Assembly: GCA_022824945.1 (NCBI GenBank)
Contig: JAJDYX010000041.1
Location: 1-38,128, forward strand
Source of the DNA: Candidatus Latescibacterota bacterium
Lineage (GTDB): Bacteria > Latescibacterota > UBA2968
Reading direction: 5' to 3'
DNA: 38,128 nucleotides
The notes beneath the pieces are model-generated. The model was not told the origin of the DNA. It saw only the letters and a program-made list of their open reading frames with translations, and made no database searches. Made by a program: the position numbers and the translations under genes. Below are positions 9,113 through 16,752 of the stretch, piece by piece (the first letter of the stretch is position 1; each line of letters starts with the position of its first letter).

Positions 9113-10225
9113 ATGGACCCCGTACAACTCACGCGCGAATTTGTATCCTTCAACTCGACCAGCTACTTGCCCAACGTCGATTGCTCAAATGCCATGGCAG
9201 AAAGAATGCGCGAAGCCGGCCTCACAGTTGAACGTATTCCCTACACAGACCCCAACGGCGTTCCCAAACTGAATCTCGTCGGCCAAAAAGGAAATGGCAC
9301 CGGGGGACTCGCCCTGATGGGCCACAACGACGTCGTACCCGCTGAAGGGTGGGCGTGGGACCCCTATGAAGTCATCGAAAAAGGATCCCGCATTTACGGA
9401 CGCGGCGTAGCCGACATGAAAGGTTCGGTCGCCTGCATGATCGCCACGGCAAGCCGTTTCTCCACCGACGAACTCAAGCATCCCATCTACGTGGTCGTCA
9501 CCGGAGATGAAGAAATTAACTGTGGAGGCGCCGATGTCGTCGCCAAAAAATCCGAGGTATTAAAAGAATCCAACGTGCGCTACGGCATTGTTGGCGAACC
9601 GACCCTGCTCGACGTGGTACACGCCCATAAAGGCTCGGTCAAAATCAGCGTCACAGCCACGGGAAAAGCCACGCACAGCAGCACAGGGACAGGCATCAAT
9701 GCCAACCACAAACTCATTCCCTTCCTCAACGACATGCTCGCCATAGATCGCGAACTTAAAACCGACGAAAAATACCTCAACCACGCCTTCACACCTCCAC
9801 ATGCCACCCTCAACACCGTCATACACGGGGGCGAACAAGCATCGAACATCACCACGCCAGAAAGCGGCGCAACCCTCAACATGCGCCCCATGCCGGGACA
9901 GGACTTCGCGCCCTTGCTCGATAAAATCAGAACACTGGCCAAAGAACGTGAGGTACACGTCGATATATACGACGGCCTCGCCCCACTTCACACCCCGGTG
10001 GAATCTCGCATCGTGCAAGAAGCCCTCTCCGTCACAAACAAGAGCGAACCCAAAACCGTAGCTTACGGTACCGATGGCATGATCTTTGGTAAAACCATGG
10101 AACTCGTCGTACTCGGCCCCGGCAATATTCAACAAGCACACACCATTGACGAATGGATCGAAATCGAACAACTCCACCAAGCTGTAGATACCTTCTCGGA
10201 AATGGTGCGGAGATTTTGTAGTTAA
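9113..10225 (+). CDS. M20-family metallohydrolase (ArgE/DapE/CPG2-type deacylase or peptidase)
   Basis: 370 residues with the complete M20 layout. GHNDVVPAEGW has metal ligand His71 and Asp73, YGRGVADMKG has bridging Asp101, and TGDEE has catalytic Glu133 and ligand Glu134. GEPT supplies Glu162, and AHTIDEW near the end supplies His343. The lid/dimerisation domain falls in about residues 170-285 (HAHKGSVKISVTATGKATHSS). Members hydrolyse N-acyl amino acids or small peptides with two zinc or cobalt ions. The gene diverges from gamma-glutamyltransferase across a 191-base gap. That gap holds a perfect TATAAT at 8978-8983 but no good -35. A weak GGAAAG precedes the ATG. The substrate is undetermined; acetylornithine or another acyl-amino acid is plausible. 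Confidence 0.88.
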   Translation: MDPVQLTREFVSFNSTSYLPNVDCSNAMAERMREAGLTVERIPYTDPNGVPKLNLVGQKGNGTGGLALMGHNDVVPAEGWAWDPYEVIEKGSRIYGRGVADMKGSVACMIATASRFSTDELKHPIYVVVTGDEEINCGGADVVAKKSEVLKESNVRYGIVGEPTLLDVVHAHKGSVKISVTATGKATHSSTGTGINANHKLIPFLNDMLAIDRELKTDEKYLNHAFTPPHATLNTVIHGGEQASNITTPESGATLNMRPMPGQDFAPLLDKIRTLAKEREVHVDIYDGLAPLHTPVESRIVQEALSVTNKSEPKTVAYGTDGMIFGKTMELVVLGPGNIQQAHTIDEWIEIEQLHQAVDTFSEMVRRFCS

Positions 10226-10230
10226 GCGGT

Positions 10231-10236
10231 TATAAT
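10231..10236 (+). promoter_or_regulatory. possible -10 box immediately before the small coiled-coil gene
   Basis: A perfect TATAAT ends ten bases before the ATG of the next gene, with no Shine-Dalgarno-like sequence between them. If active, the transcript would be almost leaderless. No convincing -35 is visible at the normal distance, and the gene could instead be read through from the M20 gene. Confidence 0.3.
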
Positions 10237-10245
10237 TTCGCAACT

Positions 10246-10512
10246 ATGAACATGCCAACATTCGAAAGCCGTGTTGCAACCTTGGAAGCTATCCAAGCGC
10301 AAATCAATGAACGCTTGAATAGTATTGACAATCGCTTGAACGGCATTGAAAATCGCCAGGACAATCGTTTCAACAGCATGGACAATCGCTTGACAGGAAT
10401 TGAAACCCGCATCAATAGTAATTTCAAATGGATTATGGGCTTGTTGATCACAGTCTTGCTTGCCAACATCGGCACGGCTATCACCATCGTCTTGACACTT
10501 GCCAAACCTTGA
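10246..10512 (+). CDS. small coiled-coil protein with C-terminal transmembrane helix
   Basis: 88 residues. Residues 10-60 form a regular coiled coil built from near-identical heptads (RLNSIDN, RLNGIEN, RFNSMDN, RLTGIET) with one four-residue insert, RQDN, shifting the register. Residues of about 62-83 (WIMGLLITVLLANIGTAITIVL) are a membrane helix and the last residues are LAKP. This is a common tail-anchored architecture of unknown function, perhaps oligomerising at the inner membrane. It begins 20 bases after the M20 stop, has no ribosome site, and ends just before a strong terminator. Confidence 0.7.
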   Translation: MNMPTFESRVATLEAIQAQINERLNSIDNRLNGIENRQDNRFNSMDNRLTGIETRINSNFKWIMGLLITVLLANIGTAITIVLTLAKP

Positions 10513-10529
10513 TCCATTTCCGCATAACA

Positions 10530-10565
10530 AAAAATCCCCGCGATTTCTTAATCGCGGGGATTTTT
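10530..10565. terminator. strong bidirectional intrinsic terminator
   Basis: A perfect GC-rich inverted repeat (core ATCCCCGCGAT, 10534-10544, and its complement at 10551-10561) is extended by A/T pairs on both sides around a short TCTT loop. It sits between the small coiled-coil gene and the convergent MoaD-like gene and would stop transcription in both directions. Confidence 0.92.
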
Positions 10566-10592
10566 CAGGTGTAATCGGACTGGCGCGAATCT

Positions 10593-10859
10593 CTACCCAC
10601 CTGCAATCGAAGTCACGAAATGAACCTCGCTATCGGGGGGTATCTGTGTCCGCAACCCTTCTTCGGTGACAACGCCATCAATCGCAACAGCCAGTCCCGG
10701 TGCAATCCGATAATCCTCGTACACCACCCGATCCTTGATACCGGGAAATTGTGCATCCAGATTTTCGATCACCTCGCGCAAGGTATTGCCCCCAACAACC
10801 ACTTTTTCCTGGCCATCGGTCAATTTACGCATCAGCGAAGGAATCCACACTTCAGGCAT
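10593..10859 (-). CDS. MoaD/ThiS-type sulfur-carrier protein
   Basis: An 88-residue ubiquitin-fold protein when started at the ATG at 10859, which has AGGAG seven bases upstream; a TTG two codons earlier is less likely. The sequence has the beta-grasp pattern with TLREVIENLDAQFPGIKDRV after the second strand, PPDSEVHFVTSIAGG at the end, and the terminal Gly-Gly that is adenylated and thiocarboxylated. MoaD gives sulfur to molybdopterin; relatives feed cysteine or other cofactor pathways. It follows the molybdopterin dehydrogenase gene by 27 bases, which suggests a dedicated cofactor role. No MoaE or MoeB partner is in the window. Confidence 0.85.
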   Translation of the reverse strand: MPEVWIPSLMRKLTDGQEKVVVGGNTLREVIENLDAQFPGIKDRVVYEDYRIAPGLAVAIDGVVTEEGLRTQIPPDSEVHFVTSIAGG

Positions 10860-10886
10860 AGTCAAACTCCTATTTCTCTGGTCCTC

Positions 10887-13187
10887 TCAGGCCGAGCCAT
10901 TTCCACCATTTTTATCCCACCATGCTTCCAACACGCGCGGAGGCGACATGGGCAACTCGGTCAGACGCAGGCCAATAGCGTCGTAAATCGCATTGGCAAC
11001 CGCTGCTGTGGGCGGCACAATCGGCACCTCTCCCACCCCGCGCACGCCATAGGGGTGACCTGGATTGGGAACCTCGACAATATGCGCATCAATCATCGGC
11101 AAATCCAAACACGTTGGCATGCGATAATCCAGCAAGCTGCTATTCCGCAAAATGCCATCTTCATCGTACACATACTCTTCGTTGAGCGCCCAGCCAATCG
11201 CCTGTGCCACGCCGCCCTGCATCTGCCCCTCCACATAAGGCGGATAAATCGCTTTCCCCGCATCCTGGAAAATCGACGCGCGCAAAATATCGACCTTACC
11301 CGTATCAGGATCGACCTCCACATCCACAATCGCCACCGCATAAGCACCTCCAACACCTGTGGGTTTTGCCGTGGCGCGTCCCATCACAGGCCCGCCCGTT
11401 GAATCGAGCTTGGCCGCCAAATCCTTAAACGTAATCGACTTCGATGGATCGGACTTCGATTGGAAAACCCCCTGATCGAACTCGACATCATCCTCGGAGA
11501 TCTCCCACAGGATCGCCGCACGCGCCATCATCTGCTCTTTGATATCCTGCGCGCACTTATAGGCCGCCCAACCCGTCGCAAATGTCGTACGCGAACCACC
11601 CGTCACGCCCGTATAGCCAATCGAATCCGTATCGCCCACCTGCGGACGAATCTCCTGCTCTGAAATACCCAGCACCTCGGCCATCTGCATCGCAACCGAT
11701 GTGCGCGTGCCTCCAATATCTGTCGAACCTTCCACCAGATTGATCGTGCCATCGTCATTCACACTCGCAGCAGCACTCGAAACACCACCTCCATTACCCC
11801 AAAAACCAGACGCCACACCGCGACCGTGATATTTTCCATTTAGCGCTGTCTGATAGTGGTCAGAAGAGACCGCAGCGCGAACGCATTCTTCGTGTCCAAT
11901 GCGCTTATTCACGGGACCATCCGCGCGGCGCGTACCTTCTTTTGCAGAATTATTCAACCGAAATTCCAGTGGATCAACCCCCAATTTCTCGGCGAGTTCA
12001 TCCACCACGGTTTCAACGGCAAAAGCCGCATTTGTCGTGCCCGGTGCGCGGTAAGCCGAAGAGGAAGGCTTGTTGTTCACCACATCATAACCATCGACCA
12101 GAACATGCGGGATCACATAAGGCGCCAGCATATTGCGCGCACCCGCGCCCACGGGACTACCGGAAAAAGCCCCCGCCTCATAGACCAATTCGCTCTCAGC
12201 AGCGACGAGCTTGCCGTCATTGGTCGCGCCCATCTTCACCCGAATCCAGGACCCCGACGTCGGACCAGTCGCCTGCAAGACCTCGGTGCGGCTCATAATC
12301 ATTTTCACCGGATGCCCGGTCTTCCTCGACAACAGCGCGGCAATCGGTTCCAAATACGCTTTGATCTTCCCGCCGAATCCCCCGCCAATTTCCAGGGGCA
12401 CAACCTTAATTTGCGACACGGGAATACCCAAAATCCTCGCGGTCTGATCCCGCACGCCAAACGCACCCTGATTGCTGCACCAGATCGTCACCACATCATC
12501 GGCATTCCACAACACCGTGGCATTTTGCGGTTCGATATAGCCCTGATGCACCATATCCGTGAGAAACTCGCGCTCGACAATCACATCCGCCTCGGAAAAT
12601 CCCTGTTCGATATCGCCCAATTCCGTGCGAAAATGCGACGCCACATTGCTGAAATTCTCGCTCCTCTCGCCCATCGAATTGGTTCTCTGATCTTCGTGCA
12701 CCAGAGGCGCATCGTCCTTCATCGCCTCCCGCACATCCAGCACATGGGGCAGCACCTCGTATTCCACCTCAATCAAATCCAGTGCTTCTTCGGCAATATG
12801 GACATTGGTCGCCGCCACCGCCGCCACGGGATACCCCTGATAGAGCACCTTTTCGCGTGCCAATACCGCCGCACACATATCCTTAACCCGCACCACCTCT
12901 TCGCCTAAATCGGCCAACTGCTCCTCGGCATTGAGCGCCAGATCCTGCCCCGTAACAACCGCACGCACGCCTTCAAGTGCTTCTGCCTTACTCGTATCAA
13001 TCGACTTAATCCGAGCATGCGCGTGCGGGCTTCGCAAAACTCTGGCATGTAACATATCGGGCAAATTGAGGTCCGTACCGTAAATCGCCCTGCCCGTCAC
13101 CTTATCTGCCCCATCGTGCCGCACGGGCCGCGTCCCCACGACCTTATAATCCGTAATACCCAAATAATCTTCCTGTGGAATCGCCAT
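10887..13187 (-). CDS. xanthine dehydrogenase-family molybdopterin-binding subunit
   Basis: 766 residues, the normal size of the large Mo subunit of xanthine dehydrogenase / CO dehydrogenase-like hydroxylases. Residues 24-130 are the a/b hammerhead domain (DGADKVTGRAIYGTDL onward). The Mo-pterin domain follows with QGYIEPQNATV, the loop GGGFGGK near residue 270, the SAYRAPGTTNAAF loop, and the C-terminal GVGEVPIVPPTAA containing the expected catalytic Glu. The SAYRAPG loop lacks the VAYRCSFR Cys motif of true CoxL, so CO oxidation is unlikely. Neither the 2Fe-2S nor the FAD subunit is adjacent. AGGAGG lies just upstream of the ATG. The substrate is unknown, probably a heterocycle or aldehyde. 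Confidence 0.9.
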   Translation of the reverse strand: MAIPQEDYLGITDYKVVGTRPVRHDGADKVTGRAIYGTDLNLPDMLHARVLRSPHAHARIKSIDTSKAEALEGVRAVVTGQDLALNAEEQLADLGEEVVRVKDMCAAVLAREKVLYQGYPVAAVAATNVHIAEEALDLIEVEYEVLPHVLDVREAMKDDAPLVHEDQRTNSMGERSENFSNVASHFRTELGDIEQGFSEADVIVEREFLTDMVHQGYIEPQNATVLWNADDVVTIWCSNQGAFGVRDQTARILGIPVSQIKVVPLEIGGGFGGKIKAYLEPIAALLSRKTGHPVKMIMSRTEVLQATGPTSGSWIRVKMGATNDGKLVAAESELVYEAGAFSGSPVGAGARNMLAPYVIPHVLVDGYDVVNNKPSSSAYRAPGTTNAAFAVETVVDELAEKLGVDPLEFRLNNSAKEGTRRADGPVNKRIGHEECVRAAVSSDHYQTALNGKYHGRGVASGFWGNGGGVSSAAASVNDDGTINLVEGSTDIGGTRTSVAMQMAEVLGISEQEIRPQVGDTDSIGYTGVTGGSRTTFATGWAAYKCAQDIKEQMMARAAILWEISEDDVEFDQGVFQSKSDPSKSITFKDLAAKLDSTGGPVMGRATAKPTGVGGAYAVAIVDVEVDPDTGKVDILRASIFQDAGKAIYPPYVEGQMQGGVAQAIGWALNEEYVYDEDGILRNSSLLDYRMPTCLDLPMIDAHIVEVPNPGHPYGVRGVGEVPIVPPTAAVANAIYDAIGLRLTELPMSPPRVLEAWWDKNGGNGSA

Positions 13188-13249
13188 TTATTCCTCCTGT
13201 GAGTTTTTTGTATCAGAAATACATTTTTGAAAATTTGTCATCAAAACAA

Positions 13250-13519
13250 CTAAGCGACATGTCTTGCCTTCGCGGCTTTGTCCAGATCATAAGTCGCTTG
13301 CATGTTCATCCAAAGCCTGGCCGAAGTTCCCAAAGTATCGGCAAGATCGAGTGCTACATCAGCAGTTACGCCTCGCTCGCCTCGAATAAGCGCGCTGAGT
13401 CGCGCTCTGGACCAACCAATTTTCTCAGCAAATACCGCCTGACTCATACCCATAGGTTCGAGAAATTCTTCGAGAAGCATTTCACCCGGATGGAACGGAT
13501 TCTTTGGTTGTCGCTCCAT
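13250..13519 (-). CDS. higA: HigA-family antitoxin (XRE helix-turn-helix), no adjacent toxin
   Basis: 89 residues from the ATG at 13519, preceded by AGGAAGG; a longer frame to 13546 lacks a better site. The HPGEMLLEEFLEPMGMSQ start followed by a helix-turn-helix (VFAEKIGWSRARLSALIRGE) and VTADVALDLADTLGTSARLWMNMQ is the HigA/VapI signature. HigA normally represses its own operon and neutralises a HigB RNase encoded just upstream. Here the upstream neighbour is the DUF697 GTPase, whose last 38 bases overlap higA, and no RelE-like frame is seen on either side. It is therefore either a solitary repressor, a remnant of a module, or an antitoxin recruited by another partner. Confidence 0.85.
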   Translation of the reverse strand: MERQPKNPFHPGEMLLEEFLEPMGMSQAVFAEKIGWSRARLSALIRGERGVTADVALDLADTLGTSARLWMNMQATYDLDKAAKARHVA

Positions 13520-14657
13520 GGTCCTTCCTCTGCCACCAGTTCCCAAGCCGCTTTAGTGGCGAGTCCTGTGACGAGTCTGCTGATGATGTTTGACTGTGAT
13601 ACTGCTTTGCCATATTGCGGAATATATCACCTACTCCATCCAGATCAAGCGTCATTCCACTTTTGTAATATTCTTTGCACGCATGGCCAAACCCATAGGT
13701 AACCGATGCCGCAACGGCGGCGGCCACGGCCATAACAGGAACTTCACTGAAAGGCCCGCCAAGCAATCCCGCCGCCTTCAAACCTTGAATACCCCAACGA
13801 TAGATTTGTCGTCCAATCGTTCCCGTTACTGTAGCGGCAACCAATTGCATCACATCCTTTTTAGTCACTTCACATTCATATACATACGCTATTTTCATTG
13901 CAAGAGCAACTTGTAGGGCGGTTAATGGGATCATATCCGCACCAGGTATGGGAATTGCACCAAGCCCAGCAGCACTAATTGTCGCACCTATTATCCATTT
14001 ATCCACTTGTTCGTCTTTATATTTTGATACTTTTAAATAAAACAATTCCTTTCCCACAGACTCTAAAATCTCCAGTATATGTCGGTGCAAAACATCAATA
14101 CCGATATTGTCACGCGCGGAGATAGGAACAACCTTAACACCCATCTTGTCTTTTATATCCTGCTCCATTTCTGCTTGTTCATCAAGGGTGAGAATGTCGA
14201 TTTTGTTGAGCACAGTAATGATTGGTTTACCTAATGCTTGTAATTCATTATAAGCATCAACTGTGGGTTTTGAAGCACCGACGCCAGCATTTAAAAAGAA
14301 AAGTATTATGTCAGTATCTTGTTCAACAAATTCTTTTGCTCGGGCACTATTTTCTTCGTTGATATCCTCCAGTCCTGGCGTATCGGTGATATAGACATTT
14401 TCGCTAAATCTATATAGCTGAATTTCCTTCGTGTAACCTGCTATAGCCTTTACATCGGCCAGTTTCCGTCCAGTAAGTGCATTGATAGTGGTAGATTTCC
14501 CGCTATTCACGCTACCGTACAGTGCCATGATTAATTTTTGATTCTTGATTTCCTCGAACTTTTTGCTTTCGCTCGTAAAAGATTCATCGAATGCTTTTTC
14601 GTAAGCTTCAAAATCAGGTTCAAATTGGGAATCATCCGAAAACTTATTCTCAGACAT
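13482..14657 (-). CDS. Era-like GTPase with DUF697 membrane-associated domain
   Basis: 391 residues. The N-terminal 40 residues are acidic. The GTPase domain has the P-loop GSVNSGKST at 48-56, DTPG at 92-95, NKID at 151-154 and a SAR G5 motif at 180-182, so all nucleotide motifs are intact. Residues of about 215-335 match the DUF697 (YcjF-like) pattern: IIGATISAAGLGAIPIPGADMIPLTALQVALAMKIAY, then two small hydrophobic Ala/Gly-rich hairpins. This suggests a GTP-driven membrane-associated protein. The last 55 residues are polar and disordered-looking. AGGAG precedes the ATG. It lies in the AT-rich island, follows a 37-residue membrane peptide gene and overlaps higA. Relatives are often accessory genes of unknown role. 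Confidence 0.85.
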   Translation of the reverse strand: MSENKFSDDSQFEPDFEAYEKAFDESFTSESKKFEEIKNQKLIMALYGSVNSGKSTTINALTGRKLADVKAIAGYTKEIQLYRFSENVYITDTPGLEDINEENSARAKEFVEQDTDIILFFLNAGVGASKPTVDAYNELQALGKPIITVLNKIDILTLDEQAEMEQDIKDKMGVKVVPISARDNIGIDVLHRHILEILESVGKELFYLKVSKYKDEQVDKWIIGATISAAGLGAIPIPGADMIPLTALQVALAMKIAYVYECEVTKKDVMQLVAATVTGTIGRQIYRWGIQGLKAAGLLGGPFSEVPVMAVAAAVAASVTYGFGHACKEYYKSGMTLDLDGVGDIFRNMAKQYHSQTSSADSSQDSPLKRLGNWWQRKDHGATTKESVPSG

Positions 14658-14742
14658 AATATTTCTCCTGTAAATAAAATGGTAAATTCAGACCTAACAT
14701 AAAAAATGGCAAGACAGTTATAAACGAGATTAATCTCCTATT

Positions 14743-14856
14743 CTATTCGTCGTCCTTATATTTTCGCTTAAGACGGCGAGATGCAATGGAACTATAAAGA
14801 AAGCCAGCCAAGACCACTATCAAGGCTATACCGGTCATAATAAAAAATGATCTCAT
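14743..14856 (-). CDS. 37-residue single-pass membrane peptide
   Basis: A short frame with AGGAG four bases before its ATG encodes 37 residues. Residues 4-23 are hydrophobic (FFIMTGIALIVVLAGFLYSS), then a basic tail (RRLKRKYK) and an acidic end (DDE). The pattern fits an N-out, C-in single membrane helix. It lies 85 bases upstream of the GTPase and on the same strand, so the two are probably co-transcribed. It could be an anchor, regulator or small toxin. Homology cannot be judged at this size; the support is the ribosome site, the intact frame and the clear membrane helix. Confidence 0.5.
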   Translation of the reverse strand: MRSFFIMTGIALIVVLAGFLYSSIASRRLKRKYKDDE

Positions 14857-14988
14857 ACTACTCCTCTAACGCATTAAAAGTCAACTTTGGTCAAATACCT
14901 ACTTTCCTCCGTCTGTGTTTAGTAAGCAGGCATACGGTCAGATCACATTACTCCTGCCCGAAACTGCTCAGGCACTCGTTTGCGATAA

Positions 14989-15339
14989 CTACCACGGAGA
15001 GTTCACTGCTATGGGAGAGACTTTAGGATGGAGTACACCGACTTTCGGTTTCCAAGTATCAGCCAAGTATGTCTCCACACCATTACGGTAATGCACATGT
15101 ACTGTTGCCCAAGTTATATAAAGGTCTAGATAATCATACTCCTGTATCGCTGAGTCTTTCCGATGTTCGATTATACGATCTTTGATATTTCCTTGGCCAA
15201 CGTACACTACAGCAGGATTTGTGCCCCCATGCCAAATTATATAGACACCATGCATATTGTTAAAATGCTCGTGTTCTAAATTTACGGAATTGAGCTTGCA
15301 CCAGACATTGCCTTGACACTTTGTCCAATTCAGTTGCAT
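14989..15339 (-). CDS. small stand-alone GIY-YIG domain protein
   Basis: 116 residues. HGVYIIW (30-36) and VVYVGQG (44-50) are the GIY-YIG pair. The following helix has Arg55 and HR at 59-60. Glu89 in VETYLADTWKPKVG is the expected metal-binding acidic residue, so the catalytic set looks intact. Single-domain members include SLX1-like and restriction-like nucleases. A well-formed GGAGG precedes the ATG. The gene starts 33 bases after the potassium channel stop, so they are probably translated from one message. It is AT-rich like its neighbours. The biological role, DNA repair versus restriction or defence, cannot be decided. Confidence 0.75.
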   Translation of the reverse strand: MQLNWTKCQGNVWCKLNSVNLEHEHFNNMHGVYIIWHGGTNPAVVYVGQGNIKDRIIEHRKDSAIQEYDYLDLYITWATVHVHYRNGVETYLADTWKPKVGVLHPKVSPIAVNSPW

Positions 15340-15372
15340 TTGATGCCTCCAAAATACCGTGATAGTTCGTGT

Positions 15373-16377
15373 CTATGGAGAATCTGTGTGTTCATCGTCT
15401 CGTTCTGAAGGTTGTTGTGGTTCGTCAGTGCCTTGTAGAAGTTGGTTAGGTTGCGATTCTTCCGGAACGGCGAAGTAGCTTACTGGGACTTGATCGCAGG
15501 TCTCCCCTATGCGTTGGAACACAGCCTGTGTGTTGGAATCAGTCGCATGTCTATCAACTAAGTCACACACCTGTTTTTGTGAATTGATTGCCTCTGAAAT
15601 TCCCTGCCTGTTGTGCCCATCAAGAATTTCAGTCCTCGCTTGCGTTGGCAAGCTCGTAATGTGTTGGCTGAGTATAAAGAACGCGTCATCAAGGGCTTCA
15701 CCTACTCGTACCATTGCACTAGCTGGTGCAATCTGGAAATAGTTGCCTTGTGCCATTTCTTCCAAAAGGTAATCACGCAACTCAACACATTTTAATTGGA
15801 AATTACTGATAACGTTCCGAAAATGCGCGATCAACGATCCCCTATCCTCATCAATAGATGTCTCACCGGGGGTAATCTGATATGTATCCGCAAGTTTCGA
15901 CATGATTTTTGCAATATCGTCTCGAGATGTATCGAATTTCGCTGCAATATCTTCAAGCCGTTTTTGGGCATCAAAGCCGAAAAGACGCTCAACATGGTAT
16001 GACAGGCGTCGCGAAGTCACTTTAGCGATCATAATGCCTATCAATGCAAGTCCCAAAAGGACTTGTATACAGGCGAGTGCTTTTGAGTATCCCATCGGGT
16101 GCATGTCGCCATATCCCAAAGAGGAGACCGTGATGATACTGAAGTATATACCATTAGGAATACCATTAAGAAATGCAACAAAGGTATATACTTCGAAAAG
16201 AGGTGTGGAATTTTGTCCGATACCGTGACTAATTGGGGTGAGTAGTGTGTAAGCAATTCCAAAGATAATAACCGCTACAGCAAAGAACACAATATACCGG
16301 AGCATGCCAACTTCTTCTACAAGGAAGATGAACATTTCGTGGCTACGTTTCGAAACAGTTTGCTTGATCTTTCGCAA
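15373..16377 (-). CDS. two-transmembrane potassium channel with long cytosolic C-terminus
   Basis: 334 residues. A first membrane helix is at about 25-46 (MLRYIVFFAVAVIIFGIAYTLL), a pore helix and filter at 76-91 (GIYFSIITVSSLGYGD), and a second helix at about 100-120. The filter SLGYGD is a variant of the canonical TVGYGD, retaining GYG. The remaining 210 residues are soluble and mostly helical, without an RCK/TrkA-N dinucleotide motif, ending in a Pro/Gln/Glu-rich tail. The start is a TTG at 16377 after a GAGAGG; an ATG at 16335 is an alternative. It follows the DUF2442 remnant by 18 bases and is followed by the GIY-YIG gene. The regulatory ligand is unknown. Confidence 0.85.
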   Translation of the reverse strand: MRKIKQTVSKRSHEMFIFLVEEVGMLRYIVFFAVAVIIFGIAYTLLTPISHGIGQNSTPLFEVYTFVAFLNGIPNGIYFSIITVSSLGYGDMHPMGYSKALACIQVLLGLALIGIMIAKVTSRRLSYHVERLFGFDAQKRLEDIAAKFDTSRDDIAKIMSKLADTYQITPGETSIDEDRGSLIAHFRNVISNFQLKCVELRDYLLEEMAQGNYFQIAPASAMVRVGEALDDAFFILSQHITSLPTQARTEILDGHNRQGISEAINSQKQVCDLVDRHATDSNTQAVFQRIGETCDQVPVSYFAVPEESQPNQLLQGTDEPQQPSERDDEHTDSP

Positions 16378-16395
16378 AACACCCTCTCTTCACGT

Positions 16396-16683
16396 TCATG
16401 CTCTACCAGAACCGAGATAGTCCGCGATACGAAGTTCATCGTTAATATCGCACTTGTCTGGATCCCATCAGAGTTCTGTTCGGCCTGGAGATATCTCGTA
16501 CTTTTCGCGTTCATCGGGCGATGCATGATAAAGCGTCGGAATCCATTTCAGAGGCACCGAAAGAATACGCCCATCCGTTAATTCGATATGAATATACACA
16601 TCATCAAAACGAACCTGATGAATAAAGGCTTCGTGAGGAAAGGTATAAGCAGAAACCGGATAAGGGATTTCATATCGTTTCAT
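16396..16683 (-). pseudogene. DUF2442 gene interrupted by an in-frame TGA
   Basis: The first 71 codons encode a DUF2442-like protein (VRFDDVYIHIELTDGRILSVPLKWIPTLYHASPDEREKYEIS). A TGA at 16468-16470 interrupts the frame, yet reading continues in frame for another 24 codons, WDPDKCDINDELRIADYLG, before a stop at 16396-16398. This resembles the C-terminal part expected of a full-length DUF2442 protein, so a nonsense mutation, for example CGA to TGA, is likely. The shortened 71-residue product may still be made. TGA is the normal terminator of neighbouring genes, so readthrough is not assumed. DUF2442 proteins often sit next to toxin-antitoxin or other accessory genes. Confidence 0.6.
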
Positions 16684-16752
16684 TTACCAAAGCTCATCTC
16701 TCTTATTCTCCAAAAAAAATAATGCAGACCGCGCCCCCTGTCCAGTCTTTAA

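Noticed and set aside
11856..12908. A 350-codon open frame on the + strand opposite the xanthine dehydrogenase gene
   Set aside because: It is antisense to a well-supported gene, is Arg/His-rich without motifs, and has no ribosome site.
10887..13187. CO dehydrogenase large subunit (coxL)
   Set aside because: The active-site loop reads SAYRAPG, lacking the VAYRCSFR motif of form I CoxL, and no CoxM or CoxS genes are adjacent.
16468..16470. Reading the TGA in the DUF2442 frame as selenocysteine or tryptophan
   Set aside because: TGA ends many genes in this window, there is no sign of a SECIS hairpin and a simple nonsense change explains it.
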